Positions 1 through 8,394 of a stretch of 61,315 bases of DNA are shown piece by piece. Every line of letters starts with the position of its first letter. Within the stretch, counting starts at the first letter, position 1. The position numbers and the translations under genes were made by a program. The notes beneath the pieces were generated by a model. That model ran no database searches. It saw nothing but the letters and a program-made list of their open reading frames with translations, and was not told the origin of the DNA. Source of the stretch: Candidatus Gastranaerophilales bacterium (GTDB taxonomy: Bacteria > Cyanobacteriota > Vampirovibrionia > Gastranaerophilales > Gastranaerophilaceae); contig CAJUPC010000009.1 in the NCBI GenBank assembly GCA_910588555.1, positions 1 through 61,315 on the forward strand, written 5' to 3'.

Positions 1-62
1 TTGGGTAGTTTTTTAGACTGTTTTGAAACAGTCCTTTTGTGCTGCAGAGTTTTTCACAGGGC

Positions 63-90
63 TTGTATTGTTAATAAAAAATGTTATAAT
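63..90 (+). promoter_or_regulatory. Sigma70-type promoter of the first hypervariable prepilin
   Basis: TTGTAT (63-68) and TATAAT (85-90) are separated by 16 nt, and a TG sits one base before the -10 box (extended -10). A nearly identical block precedes the second copy at 14443-14470, so the promoter and 5' leader were duplicated with the gene. A GAAAGGA ribosome site lies just before the ATG. Confidence 0.7.
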
Positions 91-131
91 AGTGATATAG
101 CACTTCACGATATAGTGGAAGAAAGGATTTT

Positions 132-1232
132 ATGAAGAGATTTAACGCATTTACGTTAGCGGAACTTTTAATCACTTTAGCAATCATTGGTGTGGTTGCG
201 GTTGTTGTGTTGCCTAGTTTAATGACCAATATTAACGACAGGGTTAACGCAGAAAAAATCAGAAGTACAAAGTACAAGTTTACTAAAGCTACGGACCACA
301 TGAAATCATTAGGGCTAATTGGACCGTATAATTCTACTGATGATTTTGTGGATGAATTACAAAAGTATTTCAAGATTGCGAAAAGATGTGACGCCAATCA
401 TTTAAGAGCCTGCTGGCCTACTGATACCGTTAAATTAGAAGACGGGAAAGAATGGGATATTGCTAATACCAGAACAGGGACACAACTTAAAATGATGTCT
501 TCTAATACAGAAGATTACACTAGTGGTAATGTTGGGATTATTACGGCTGACGGTACACCGATGATTTTAAGTTACAATAAGAAATGTGAAGCGTTAGACC
601 CCATGAAAACTTATGGGTGGTCAACTTCTAACGGTAAGCCTGAAACTAATGCTACGGCTGGTTGTGTTGCGGCGGTATTTGAAATCAACGGACACAGCAG
701 ACCAAATACGTTTAGAAAGGATGTTGTAGCGTTTAATGCTAATGGTTTAGGAAGCGCTTGTTCAATAGAAATAGACGGCAAATGTTTTGGCGCAGCGTTC
801 CGTCCTAAAGCGATGACGTATGAAGAATGTGCTGGAGAAAACGCGACATCACCTGATAACATAACAGAAGCAGGTAGCTATGCTAAATCATTAGGTATAA
901 GGGAATGTTATTGGGACTATGACTACTGGGCAGGTGCTGTAAAACAATGCGGTGGAGTAGACAAAATGCCAACCGCATCAGACCTTGCTAAAATAGCAAG
1001 TCTATTATACGAAGGCAACCCAACAATAGGAGCAACAAGCAACGTAGAACACCTCCACTACAACGGTAAAGCAAGCCACTATGGATTTCCTGAAACGTAC
1101 TTCTATTTTGTGTCAGGTGAGGAGACGGATGGCTGCAATGCGTACGGCAGGCTCATCGACAGCTGGGAGACTGGCTGGGTCAACGGCTGGCGCACCAACA
1201 CCAACAAAATTGGGCTGTGCGTAGTGGAATAA
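132..1232 (+). CDS. Prepilin-like protein with a DGR-like variable C-terminus, copy 1
   Basis: This 366-residue protein begins MKRFNAFTLAELLITLAI, a class III prepilin signal. The predicted cleavage is before Phe7, with Ala rather than Gly at -1 and Glu at +5 of the mature protein, and a hydrophobic helix of about 22 residues follows. It is much longer than an ordinary pilin, and its large cysteine-containing ectodomain suggests a surface or tip protein. Residues 1-320 closely match the copy at 14512, whereas the last ~39 codons (from 1116) diverge and use almost only C or G in third position, unlike the rest of the gene. That pattern resembles a diversity-generating retroelement variable region, probably forming a binding face. 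The promoter lies at 63-90 and a strong terminator follows the gene. The prepilin call is firm; the diversification mechanism is inferred. Confidence 0.85.
   Translation: MKRFNAFTLAELLITLAIIGVVAVVVLPSLMTNINDRVNAEKIRSTKYKFTKATDHMKSLGLIGPYNSTDDFVDELQKYFKIAKRCDANHLRACWPTDTVKLEDGKEWDIANTRTGTQLKMMSSNTEDYTSGNVGIITADGTPMILSYNKKCEALDPMKTYGWSTSNGKPETNATAGCVAAVFEINGHSRPNTFRKDVVAFNANGLGSACSIEIDGKCFGAAFRPKAMTYEECAGENATSPDNITEAGSYAKSLGIRECYWDYDYWAGAVKQCGGVDKMPTASDLAKIASLLYEGNPTIGATSNVEHLHYNGKASHYGFPETYFYFVSGEETDGCNAYGRLIDSWETGWVNGWRTNTNKIGLCVVE
1110..1232 (+). other. Putative DGR variable region VR1
   Basis: From GGT at 1116 to the stop, 29 of the 34 codons from GAG1119 to TGC end in G or C, against an A/T-preferring background. 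Aligned with VR2 (15496-15618), differences fall mostly at first and second codon positions with a constant final C (for example CTC/AGC, GAC/TAC, AGC/ACC, GGC/TAC). This is what randomised AAC codons would give. The tails differ only as A/G changes in CTGTGC(G/A)TAGTGGA(A/G)TAA. No template repeat was seen in the window. Confidence 0.55.
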
Positions 1233-1253
1233 GCATTCAATAATATTTAAAAC

Positions 1254-1279
1254 AAAAAACTCCCTTTCGGGAGTTTTTT
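1254..1279. terminator. Rho-independent terminator, bidirectional
   Basis: The hairpin AACTCCC-TTTC-GGGAGTT is flanked by an A-run and a T-run. It can end both the + strand prepilin transcript and the convergent - strand DUF2582 gene. Confidence 0.85.
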
Positions 1280-1297
1280 ATAACTATATTTTTAAAC

Positions 1298-1504
1298 TTA
1301 TTTAAGTCTTACGCTTACTGAAGCACCTTTTTTAGAGATTTCAACTTTGTCTTCTCTAGCTAACCAGCCAAGACCCAAGTCTGCAAAATTGCCTTTTAGG
1401 TCTAATTCTTTTTTCATTTTAGAGAATGTTGCTTCTCCATTGTTGTTTAAATAATCATAAATTTGACCTGCTGAAAATCCGATTTGTTCTTGTAATTCTT
1501 GCAT
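1298..1504 (-). CDS. Small winged-helix protein (DUF2582-like)
   Basis: This 68-residue protein has the pattern of the DUF2582 winged helix-turn-helix family. An N-terminal helix (QIGFSAGQIYDYL) is followed by a recognition segment (GEATFSKMKKEL) and a C-terminal wing (EDKVEISKKGASVSVRL). The length matches single-domain members. Such proteins are presumed DNA binders with no assigned target. The upstream region (1505-1660) is shared divergently with the helicase gene, so a role there is conceivable but unproven. A GGAGGT ribosome site sits just before the ATG. Confidence 0.7.
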   Translation of the reverse strand: MQELQEQIGFSAGQIYDYLNNNGEATFSKMKKELDLKGNFADLGLGWLAREDKVEISKKGASVSVRLK

Positions 1505-1662
1505 AATTTACCTCCATGCATCTTCTACTGTATAACGTGTGTATATTCTATGGTTATATAATATATGAACGCGATGAAAAATGCAATAGTTCATAAGGAT
1601 GAGGACAAAAAATTTTCACCCTTTTTTTATATCTTATGCTAAAATATTATTGAGGAGTATTG

Positions 1663-4600
1663 ATGTTAATTTCAGCGGATTTATCTACAAACAAAACTGA
1701 TTTGCTTATTCAAAAATATGCAGAACTTTTGAATAACGGAATTGACGCGTCAGAAATACTTGTGCTCGTACAAAATTCAACTAGAAAACAGTATTTTGCA
1801 GATAAAACTCTTGAATTTCTTAAAATTGACTGCCTGGAAAAATTGCAGATACATTCGTTCTTTTCGCTCGTTTATAACACTATTAGCGATAATTGGGCAT
1901 TTGTAGAGAATATGAACCCATACAAAAATCCGACAATTCTCCCAAATCTAGCAGGGTTAGAAGTTTCACAGTTTATCTTAAAAGACATTATAAAAGATGT
2001 AAAATTTAAGGGATACAATTCAAAAAAATCTTTGCTCCACCAAATTTTCAGAAGATATTCTTTAATTGTTCAAAACAATTTGACAGATGAAGAAATTGAA
2101 TGGCGCTCAAGAGTATTAGCAGAAAGTTTTGCTGACGACGCAAAAAACACATTAAAAAAACTGCTGTCTAAAACGCTTGAGCTGAGAGATTTCGATTATC
2201 TTCGCCAAACGCTTGTTTTCAATTATGTTTATAAAAATTCCGACTATTTCAAAAATATCAAATATCTTATATTGGACGACGGCGACGAAATCACTCCTGT
2301 ATGTTTTGATTTTATCTCGCATTTGGCACCACAATTGATTGATGTTTTTGTAAGTTTTGACGAAAAAGGCGCAAGCCGTACAGGATATTTGAGTGCTGAC
2401 AGAACTGCCGTGTGGAAATTTGAAGAACTTTTCAAACAAAAGGCTGAAAAACTAGTTTCCGCAAATTTGCTTTCTAAAGACGCAGAAACATTGTATTCAA
2501 ATATTACAGAAACTAAAAACGAATGGCTGGAACATTTTTCGATAAATTCGCCGTCAAAAAGAGCTTCTATGATTGAAGCAGCTATTAAACAAATCAATAC
2601 ACTTTTTTCAAAAAACATTCAGCCGTGTGAGATATCAATTATAACACCCGTCATTGACGACATGCTAAAATTTTCATTGAAAGAAAATTTATCAGCAAAT
2701 CTTGTATATCTTTCGGGAAGTGAAAAATTAATCCAAAACCGACTTGTAAAATCTGTTCTTGCTATATTGAAACACAACAGTGGCATAAAATTGACAGAAT
2801 TTGATATGCGTGTAATTTTATCAGAATTTCTACAAATACCTGTCAAATATTGCCGTGAGATTTTGGTTAGCGGAGAATTTATTGTACACGAGTTTAAACT
2901 TGAGGAATACACTCAAAAATACAAAAAATTCCTTGAATTGCTTCAAAAACTTTCAAACAGCAATTCAAAATTATCGGAAAAAGTTTACAATATCTACTAT
3001 GAACTTGCGGAGTTTTATGAAATAAATCCGGTTGAAATGAACAAATTCAACTTTTTTATCAAACAATTACAGGATTTTGAGAACATATTCGGCAGTGAAT
3101 TTACAGCTCGTCAGGAAGAAATTATTAACCAGATTGAAAACTCTATTATTTCCGAAAACCCTTATTCAACTTTGGAAATCGGTTCAAATGATTTAATTAT
3201 TTCAACTCCGCAAAAAATAATTGACAATCAGGTCAAAACTAAATACCAATTATGGCTTGATATTTCAAGTGACGAATGGGTAAAATCCGATACAGGACCT
3301 TTATACAATGCGTGGGTTTTCCAGCGCGGCTGGGCAAAAGACGAATACACAATTGACGACAATATCGAACTTTCAAAAGAAAAAACCGCAAGAATTTTGA
3401 GAAAATTAACCCTATGCGCGTCAGAACATATTTTTACATACTCAAGTCTTTTTGACGGAAACGGAGTGGAAAACTTCGGCGGTATTGAAGATTATATAAA
3501 GGTTAAGGAAATTGCAGAACGGACACAAAACGGTAAAACATTTAAAATAATTCCGCGAGATGACCAAAAACCCGTTTTAGATTACGAACACGGCAAAATG
3601 GCGATTTCTGCCGTCCCGGGTGCAGGCAAAACAACAATTTTGCTTGCCTTGATTATCAAACTTCTTGACAACGGGATAAATCCCGAAAATATCTTTGTAA
3701 TGACTTATATGGAGTCTGCAGCAAGAAATTTTCGTGACAGAATTAAAAATATTCGCCAGAATTCAACTCAATTACCTAACATAAGTACAATCCACGGTCT
3801 TGCATTGAGAATTCTCAAAGAAAACGGCAACTTTGAACGACTCGGCTTATCTTCCGATTTTGAAATCTGCGACGACACACAGCGTTCAAGGATTATCAGA
3901 GAAATATCTCAAAAACTAAAACTTAAAAAAACTGAAACTGATGAATTTGACAGGGGTATTTCTGTATTTAAAATCGGAAACGGAGAATTTCAACCGAATA
4001 CCGACAAAAAAATAGAAAAATTCCAAACATTCTTTGAAGAATATCAAAAGATTTTAAAAGAAAGCAACTTAATAGATTATGATGATATGCTCACCTCATC
4101 AGTTAAACTTTTGGAAGATAATGCGGATATAAGGGCTTATTATCAGGATATTTGCCAATATATTATAGAAGATGAGGCACAGGACTCTTCTTCTATCCAA
4201 CAGCGTCTGATTAATCTTTTAAGCGCAAAACACGGTAATTTAATACGCTGCGGCGATATAAATCAGGCAATTACAACAACTTTTTCAAATGCCGATGTTG
4301 AAGGGTTCAGAAAATTTATTATCGAAAGCAACAATGTAAGCATGAACCGTTCACAGCGCTGTACAAAAGATGTTTGGACGTTAGCAAATAATTTGGTTTT
4401 GTGGGCGCAAAACCAACCCGAAACTAAAAATGCGTTCTTTGAAATTTTCATGAACCCTGTCGAGGGAAGAAATCCGATTTCTGAAAATGCACTTCACTCT
4501 GCGGTATTTGAAAAACCGCTTGAAGAAAGAAATTATATCTTGAAAGAAATAAAACAGGCAATAAAAAAAGACCCGAAATGCACAATCGGAATACTTTTGA

Positions 4601-5505
4601 GAAGTAATTATCAAGTCGCGCAGTGGATGAATTTCGTAAACAACAGCGGGTTCAAAACAATTACAAGAAGCGAAAGTCTGGAACAAAAAGCAATATTCAA
4701 AACGATTTTTGCCGTAATGCAGATGATTTTGCACCCGTTTGATAATAACATCATTGCTGATAACTACGAAATACTTGCAGAAATGGGGTTCTATAAACAA
4801 AGACTCGGACTTGAAATAAGAAAATACGAAAATCCGTTTATACAAATTGACTGCGATAATATTGAAAATATTCACCTTGCACAATTTTATTGGGATTTGA
4901 CATACTGGCTTTCTTTCCCTCATCTTGCAGCAGAAGAATTGGCAATAAAAATCGGACTTCATTATTTCAATTCTGAAATAGAAAAGTCGAATGTATACTT
5001 AATTTCAACCTTGATTAAACGTCTAAGCCTTAGTTATAAAGATTTCCCAATACTTCTCGAAAGATTGGGTGAGTTGGCGAAAAAACCGAGTTTAAGCGGG
5101 TTTAAGTTTTTCTCGGAAGAAGATGAGAGCGACAAAGAATTTCTTGCGGGGAAAGTTCAGGTAATGACACTCCACAAATCAAAAGGTGATGAGTTTGATT
5201 ACGTATTTATTCCTGAAATGGCAGAAAAGAACTTAACACTCGATATAGAACAATTAAAAATGAAATCATCCGACTTTAACGAAAATCTTAAGCGATTAAA
5301 TAAAAATTACAAACCCAAAACAGAACAAGAATTGAAACAGGAGCAGGTCGCAGAAAACTTGCGTTTGCTATATGTGGCAATAACAAGAGCAAAAAAACAC
5401 CTTTATTTTACAGCAAGCCGCAAAGTAAAATCGTTTGAAAAAATTATTGAACAGGAACCGAGTTTAATATTCTATGATTTACTACAGGAGGTGCAATATG
5501 TTTAG
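1663..5505 (+). CDS. Tandem SF1 helicase: degenerate AddB-like half plus active UvrD-like half
   Basis: The start is set at ATG 1663, with GAGGAG five bases upstream; a TTG lies one codon earlier. This gives 1280 residues. The C-terminal part carries an intact UvrD/RecB-type motor: Walker A VPGAGKT (~650), motif II EDEAQDSS (~835), motif V TLHKSKGDEFDYVF (~1170) and motif VI LLYVAITRAKK (~1235). The N-terminal ~600 residues have the layout of a UvrD motor with a decayed P-loop (STNKTDLL), an ILVLVQNSTR block resembling motif Ia, an IHSFF block, and LDDGDE in place of motif II. AddB subunits likewise keep a dead helicase fold. The downstream nuclease gene overlaps by 8 nt, so the two probably form an AddAB/RecBCD-like helicase-nuclease for double-strand-break processing. 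The AddB-like reading of the N-terminus is inferred from motif layout. Confidence 0.8.
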   Translation: MLISADLSTNKTDLLIQKYAELLNNGIDASEILVLVQNSTRKQYFADKTLEFLKIDCLEKLQIHSFFSLVYNTISDNWAFVENMNPYKNPTILPNLAGLEVSQFILKDIIKDVKFKGYNSKKSLLHQIFRRYSLIVQNNLTDEEIEWRSRVLAESFADDAKNTLKKLLSKTLELRDFDYLRQTLVFNYVYKNSDYFKNIKYLILDDGDEITPVCFDFISHLAPQLIDVFVSFDEKGASRTGYLSADRTAVWKFEELFKQKAEKLVSANLLSKDAETLYSNITETKNEWLEHFSINSPSKRASMIEAAIKQINTLFSKNIQPCEISIITPVIDDMLKFSLKENLSANLVYLSGSEKLIQNRLVKSVLAILKHNSGIKLTEFDMRVILSEFLQIPVKYCREILVSGEFIVHEFKLEEYTQKYKKFLELLQKLSNSNSKLSEKVYNIYYELAEFYEINPVEMNKFNFFIKQLQDFENIFGSEFTARQEEIINQIENSIISENPYSTLEIGSNDLIISTPQKIIDNQVKTKYQLWLDISSDEWVKSDTGPLYNAWVFQRGWAKDEYTIDDNIELSKEKTARILRKLTLCASEHIFTYSSLFDGNGVENFGGIEDYIKVKEIAERTQNGKTFKIIPRDDQKPVLDYEHGKMAISAVPGAGKTTILLALIIKLLDNGINPENIFVMTYMESAARNFRDRIKNIRQNSTQLPNISTIHGLALRILKENGNFERLGLSSDFEICDDTQRSRIIREISQKLKLKKTETDEFDRGISVFKIGNGEFQPNTDKKIEKFQTFFEEYQKILKESNLIDYDDMLTSSVKLLEDNADIRAYYQDICQYIIEDEAQDSSSIQQRLINLLSAKHGNLIRCGDINQAITTTFSNADVEGFRKFIIESNNVSMNRSQRCTKDVWTLANNLVLWAQNQPETKNAFFEIFMNPVEGRNPISENALHSAVFEKPLEERNYILKEIKQAIKKDPKCTIGILLRSNYQVAQWMNFVNNSGFKTITRSESLEQKAIFKTIFAVMQMILHPFDNNIIADNYEILAEMGFYKQRLGLEIRKYENPFIQIDCDNIENIHLAQFYWDLTYWLSFPHLAAEELAIKIGLHYFNSEIEKSNVYLISTLIKRLSLSYKDFPILLERLGELAKKPSLSGFKFFSEEDESDKEFLAGKVQVMTLHKSKGDEFDYVFIPEMAEKNLTLDIEQLKMKSSDFNENLKRLNKNYKPKTEQELKQEQVAENLRLLYVAITRAKKHLYFTASRKVKSFEKIIEQEPSLIFYDLLQEVQYV

Positions 5506-6121
5506 TCCAAATATGCTTAAAACATTCCAATCCTGTCCGCAGAAATATTGGTTCAAATACATTCAAAAGATTTCAATGCCCCAAAAAAGTTCACTTTTTG
5601 AAAAAGGTAAGAAAATACACGCACTGGCGCATTATTACCTTAGAGGAGATGACATTTCAAAACTTGAAACGGCATTAAGCCCGCAGGAACGTGAAGTTTT
5701 GGAAATTTTAAAACAGAATGAATATTTCCAAAAAAGTTATGTAAATTCTGAATACAATTTATCTTGTAAAGTTGGAGAATACTGGATTGGCGGCCGATTG
5801 GACGCACTTGTAAAAGATGACAACTTTTGTTATATATTGGACTATAAAACAGGACAAATTCCCCAAAATCCCGAATACGATTTTCAAACTGCAGTTTATT
5901 TATTATGTGCCTCTAAAAAATTCGCAAATAATATAAAATTTGTATACATCGATTTGAAAAATAACCAAAACCGCGTAATAGATTACGACAAAGATTATGA
6001 AAAACCAATAATTGAAATTTGTGACAGAATAAAAGCTTTCCAGCCTAAAGAAAATGTTGAGTATTCAAAGAAATGCGATTTTTGTGAATACCGAAAGATA
6101 TGTTATTTCAACACCCCGTAA
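5498..6121 (+). CDS. PD-(D/E)XK nuclease with four-cysteine Fe-S signature (RecB/Cas4/AddB-type)
   Basis: The start is ATG 5498, with AGGAGG at 5486-5491 inside the end of the helicase gene; an upstream in-frame ATG at 5474 lacks such a site. This gives 207 residues. The protein shows a RecB-like nuclease core: SCPQKYWFKY at the N-terminus, a KGKKIHALAHYYL helix with a His, then GGRLDALVKD and ILDYKTGQ, which supply the catalytic Asp and the D-x-K pair. Cys13 and the CDFCEYRKIC cluster near the end (~190-199) match the four cysteines that hold an iron-sulfur cluster in AddB and Cas4-type nucleases. Translational coupling makes it the nuclease of the preceding helicase. No cas genes or CRISPR array lie nearby, so a Cas4 role is unlikely. 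Confidence 0.8.
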   Translation: MFSPNMLKTFQSCPQKYWFKYIQKISMPQKSSLFEKGKKIHALAHYYLRGDDISKLETALSPQEREVLEILKQNEYFQKSYVNSEYNLSCKVGEYWIGGRLDALVKDDNFCYILDYKTGQIPQNPEYDFQTAVYLLCASKKFANNIKFVYIDLKNNQNRVIDYDKDYEKPIIEICDRIKAFQPKENVEYSKKCDFCEYRKICYFNTP

Positions 6122-6148
6122 GATTTGAAAAATTTTAATATTAAAATT

Positions 6149-6173
6149 AAAAAGCCGCCTGTATGGCGGCTTA
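6149..6173. terminator. Terminator between convergent nuclease and hypothetical gene
   Basis: AAGCCGCC-TGTA-TGGCGGCTT forms an 8-bp GC-rich stem. Read on the minus strand it is followed by TTTTTAATTTT, so it serves mainly the minus-strand pair 6210-7102; the plus-strand tail (TATATATATTT) is weaker. Confidence 0.7.
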
Positions 6174-6209
6174 TATATATATTTGGCAAATTTTGATTTG
6201 TCTGATTTA

Positions 6210-6581
6210 TTATGATAAAGCCATTAAAGCTTTTACTGAACGCGCATTATCTCTAACTTCTTCATCAGAGTGCATTTCCACAGTATCTTCCAAAACTTTC
6301 ATAGCATTTGATTTATCCTGCAATGATAATAATTCATTAATTGTGCTCATAGCTACAACTGTAGACATATCATTGATGCCTTTACCTTTGTTTGTTATAA
6401 CAACTTTTAATGAATCGCTTGCATTTCTTTTAACCAATGCACGAGAAGTCATTTCTCTAATAGCATCTACTTTAGAATTTGTACCTACATCTTCTAAAAT
6501 AGATATTGCTTCAGAATTAGGGTTCATACCTAATCCTTCAATTATATTTGATACGTTTTTGATTGTTTTTTTATCTGTCAT
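6210..6581 (-). CDS. Hypothetical helical-repeat protein
   Basis: This 123-residue soluble, all-helical protein is not recognised as a named family. The spacing of segments such as NEAISILEDVGTNSKVDAIREM, SKV, SNAMKVLEDTVEM and DEEVRDNARSVKALM is reminiscent of HEAT-like repeats, suggesting a small protein-interaction scaffold. It has no signal peptide or membrane helix. The gene lies 11 nt downstream of 6593-7102 on the same strand and is probably co-transcribed with it. Confidence 0.6.
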   Translation of the reverse strand: MTDKKTIKNVSNIIEGLGMNPNSEAISILEDVGTNSKVDAIREMTSRALVKRNASDSLKVVITNKGKGINDMSTVVAMSTINELLSLQDKSNAMKVLEDTVEMHSDEEVRDNARSVKALMALS

Positions 6582-6592
6582 TATTCTTTCTC

Positions 6593-7102
6593 CTACACCA
6601 TAGCTGCTTCCCAGACAGCAACATTGTCTGCTAAAAGCTGTCTTGCTTCTGCCATATCTTCCATTTTAGAAACTGATTTAGCAGAAATTCCTGTAAAGAA
6701 TATTTCATTCATAGGAGTGTTCATAGTTTCTTTAAATGAACCATATAAAGAACCCATAACTTCTCTTGCAGGTGCAAATGAAATTTCAATACTGTTTAAT
6801 TTATTCCATCCGTTTACAACATTTTCTTTAACTCTGTTACCAAAAGAAATTACAGAATTAATCATATTTTGGAATTTTTCGCCATAGCCTGATATTGAAC
6901 CGACTAAAGCACTTGCTTTTAATTTTTCATTAGACTGAACATCGTTTTTCTTTGCAGAAGATTCAAATACATCAGCAGTTAAAACATTACCTTTAAAAGA
7001 TGTTGCTGCAAATGGGTTTGATGAATTTCTTTGTGTAGTTTCTTCGTGCTTGCTTGTATTAAATAAGCGTTGACGAATAGAGGGGATTGATAAATTTGCC
7101 AT
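6593..7102 (-). CDS. Hypothetical protein with N-terminal SFKGN motif
   Basis: This 169-residue protein is not a recognised family. Its N-terminus is polar and probably unstructured, rich in Ser/Asn/Gln, and contains NPFAATSFKGNVLTAD at about residues 28-43. The SFKGN element recurs as SFRGN in the unrelated protein at 48718. The middle is amphipathic and helical, with no obvious signal peptide. It heads a probable two-gene unit with 6210-6581 and has a good AAAGGA ribosome site before the ATG. Function is unknown. Confidence 0.6.
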   Translation of the reverse strand: MANLSIPSIRQRLFNTSKHEETTQRNSSNPFAATSFKGNVLTADVFESSAKKNDVQSNEKLKASALVGSISGYGEKFQNMINSVISFGNRVKENVVNGWNKLNSIEISFAPAREVMGSLYGSFKETMNTPMNEIFFTGISAKSVSKMEDMAEARQLLADNVAVWEAAMV

Positions 7103-7237
7103 TCTAATATCCTTTCGTTTACTTATTGACCCTATAAGAATACCATTAGGACTTTTTTAATAACTCCACCTTTTGATGTATTCTTGATTGAAATTCCTAT
7201 ACTTTAGTTATAGAATTAAAACAAAAAGAGGTAAAAA

Positions 7238-8017
7238 ATGGGATATGAAAATTTAGAAAAATTAATTGAAACAATAAGAATATTACGCTCACCGGAAGGA
7301 TGTGAATGGGACAGACAGCAGACTCATTCATCTTTGCGCCCTAATATGCTTGAAGAAGCTTATGAAGCAGTTGACGCAATTAATTCAGGCGATATTGCAA
7401 ATCTTAGAGAAGAACTGGGAGATGTACTTTTGCAGGTGCTTCTACACTCTCAAATCGCTAATGATAACGGTGAATTCAACATTGAAGATGTTGCAAAAGA
7501 ATTAAACGACAAACTAATTCACAGACACCCGCATGTTTTCGGAGATACAAAAGTAAATTCAACCGATGATATCGTAAAAAACTGGGATTTACTGAAAAAA
7601 GAAGAAAAAAAAGACAGAAAATCAGCAATGGACGGGATTTCAAAATCACAATCCGCACTGATGAGCGCGCAAAAAATCAGCAAAAGAGCAGTGAAAACAG
7701 GCTTTGAATGGCCTGATGAAAGTTCTTTATACGAATGCATTTTCTCAGAATTTGACGAATTCAAAGAAGCCGTTGAAGAAAAGGACAGAGAACACATGGA
7801 AGAAGAATTCGGCGACATTTTATTTGCAGTAGTAAATCTTGCGCGCTGGAACAAAATTGATGCAGAACAGGCACTTATTAAAGCAAATGAAAAATTTATA
7901 AATCGTTTTCGTAAGATGGAAGAACTTGCCGAAAAGCCTTTAGAAGACTACTCTTTTGAAGAATTTGACAATCTTTGGAAGCGTGCAAAAAAGCATTTGT
8001 TACAAAATATTAACTAA
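7238..8017 (+). CDS. mazG: Nucleoside triphosphate pyrophosphohydrolase MazG
   Basis: MazG hydrolyses NTPs and dNTPs to monophosphate and pyrophosphate, a house-cleaning reaction that removes aberrant nucleotides and can lower (p)ppGpp signalling. The 259 residues match the usual two-domain length (~263 in E. coli). The first domain has LEEAYEAVDAI and EELGDVLLQVLLHS, and the second has EFDEFKEAVEE and EEFGDILFAVVNLARW, the paired E-E-x-x-D magnesium sites. SPEGCEWDRQQTHSSLRPN is the typical N-terminal signature. It stands alone, with AAAGAGG before the ATG. Confidence 0.95.
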   Translation: MGYENLEKLIETIRILRSPEGCEWDRQQTHSSLRPNMLEEAYEAVDAINSGDIANLREELGDVLLQVLLHSQIANDNGEFNIEDVAKELNDKLIHRHPHVFGDTKVNSTDDIVKNWDLLKKEEKKDRKSAMDGISKSQSALMSAQKISKRAVKTGFEWPDESSLYECIFSEFDEFKEAVEEKDREHMEEEFGDILFAVVNLARWNKIDAEQALIKANEKFINRFRKMEELAEKPLEDYSFEEFDNLWKRAKKHLLQNIN

Positions 8018-8091
8018 GATCTTTTCAAAAAAGCAATTTCATAAGCAAAAAATCCTTTATATAAATATACAGGAAAGAGGATTTAAATTTT

Positions 8092-8295
8092 ATGAAAGAA
8101 CAGGAATTGAATACAATGATGTCAGTTGTTTCTGACCCTATTCAAAACGTATATAAGATTAATTCAAGAAAAGACTTGGAAGAAATTCAACGTATAATTA
8201 GAATTTTCAATATATCTGAAAAACAGCATAATAAACATGCTATGCTTTCAATCAAAAATTTAGCTACTTTCAGATTGGTATTGAGCAACAACTAA
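8092..8295 (+). CDS. Small hypothetical protein
   Basis: This 67-residue ORF has a good GGAAAGAGG site before its ATG and its own terminator at 8322-8344, which supports a real gene. The sequence is mixed and mostly helical (SRKDLEEIQRIIRIFNIS) with no signal peptide or membrane segment. No family is recognised. It follows mazG by 74 nt and may be read with it or from its own promoter. Confidence 0.55.
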   Translation: MKEQELNTMMSVVSDPIQNVYKINSRKDLEEIQRIIRIFNISEKQHNKHAMLSIKNLATFRLVLSNN

Positions 8296-8321
8296 GTCAT
8301 GGAAAAAGGAAAAGGAATTTT

Positions 8322-8344
8322 AGCCCCTATCGGGGCTTTTTTGT
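8322..8344 (+). terminator. Rho-independent terminator
   Basis: AGCCCC-TATC-GGGGCT is followed by a T-run (TTTTTTG), ending the small gene at 8092-8295 before the ABC ATPase. Confidence 0.85.
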
Positions 8345-8394
8345 TGTTCATTTGTATAATTGCATTTGAAGCAAAAATGCGATAAAATTTTTTT

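Noticed and set aside
71..397. A 108-residue minus-strand open frame at the window start
   Set aside because: It lies antisense to the first prepilin and has the same sequence as the shadow frame opposite copy 2, so it reflects the duplicated gene, not a second gene.
5498..6121. The nuclease as a Cas4 protein
   Set aside because: No CRISPR repeats or other cas genes are seen anywhere in the window, and it overlaps the helicase gene.
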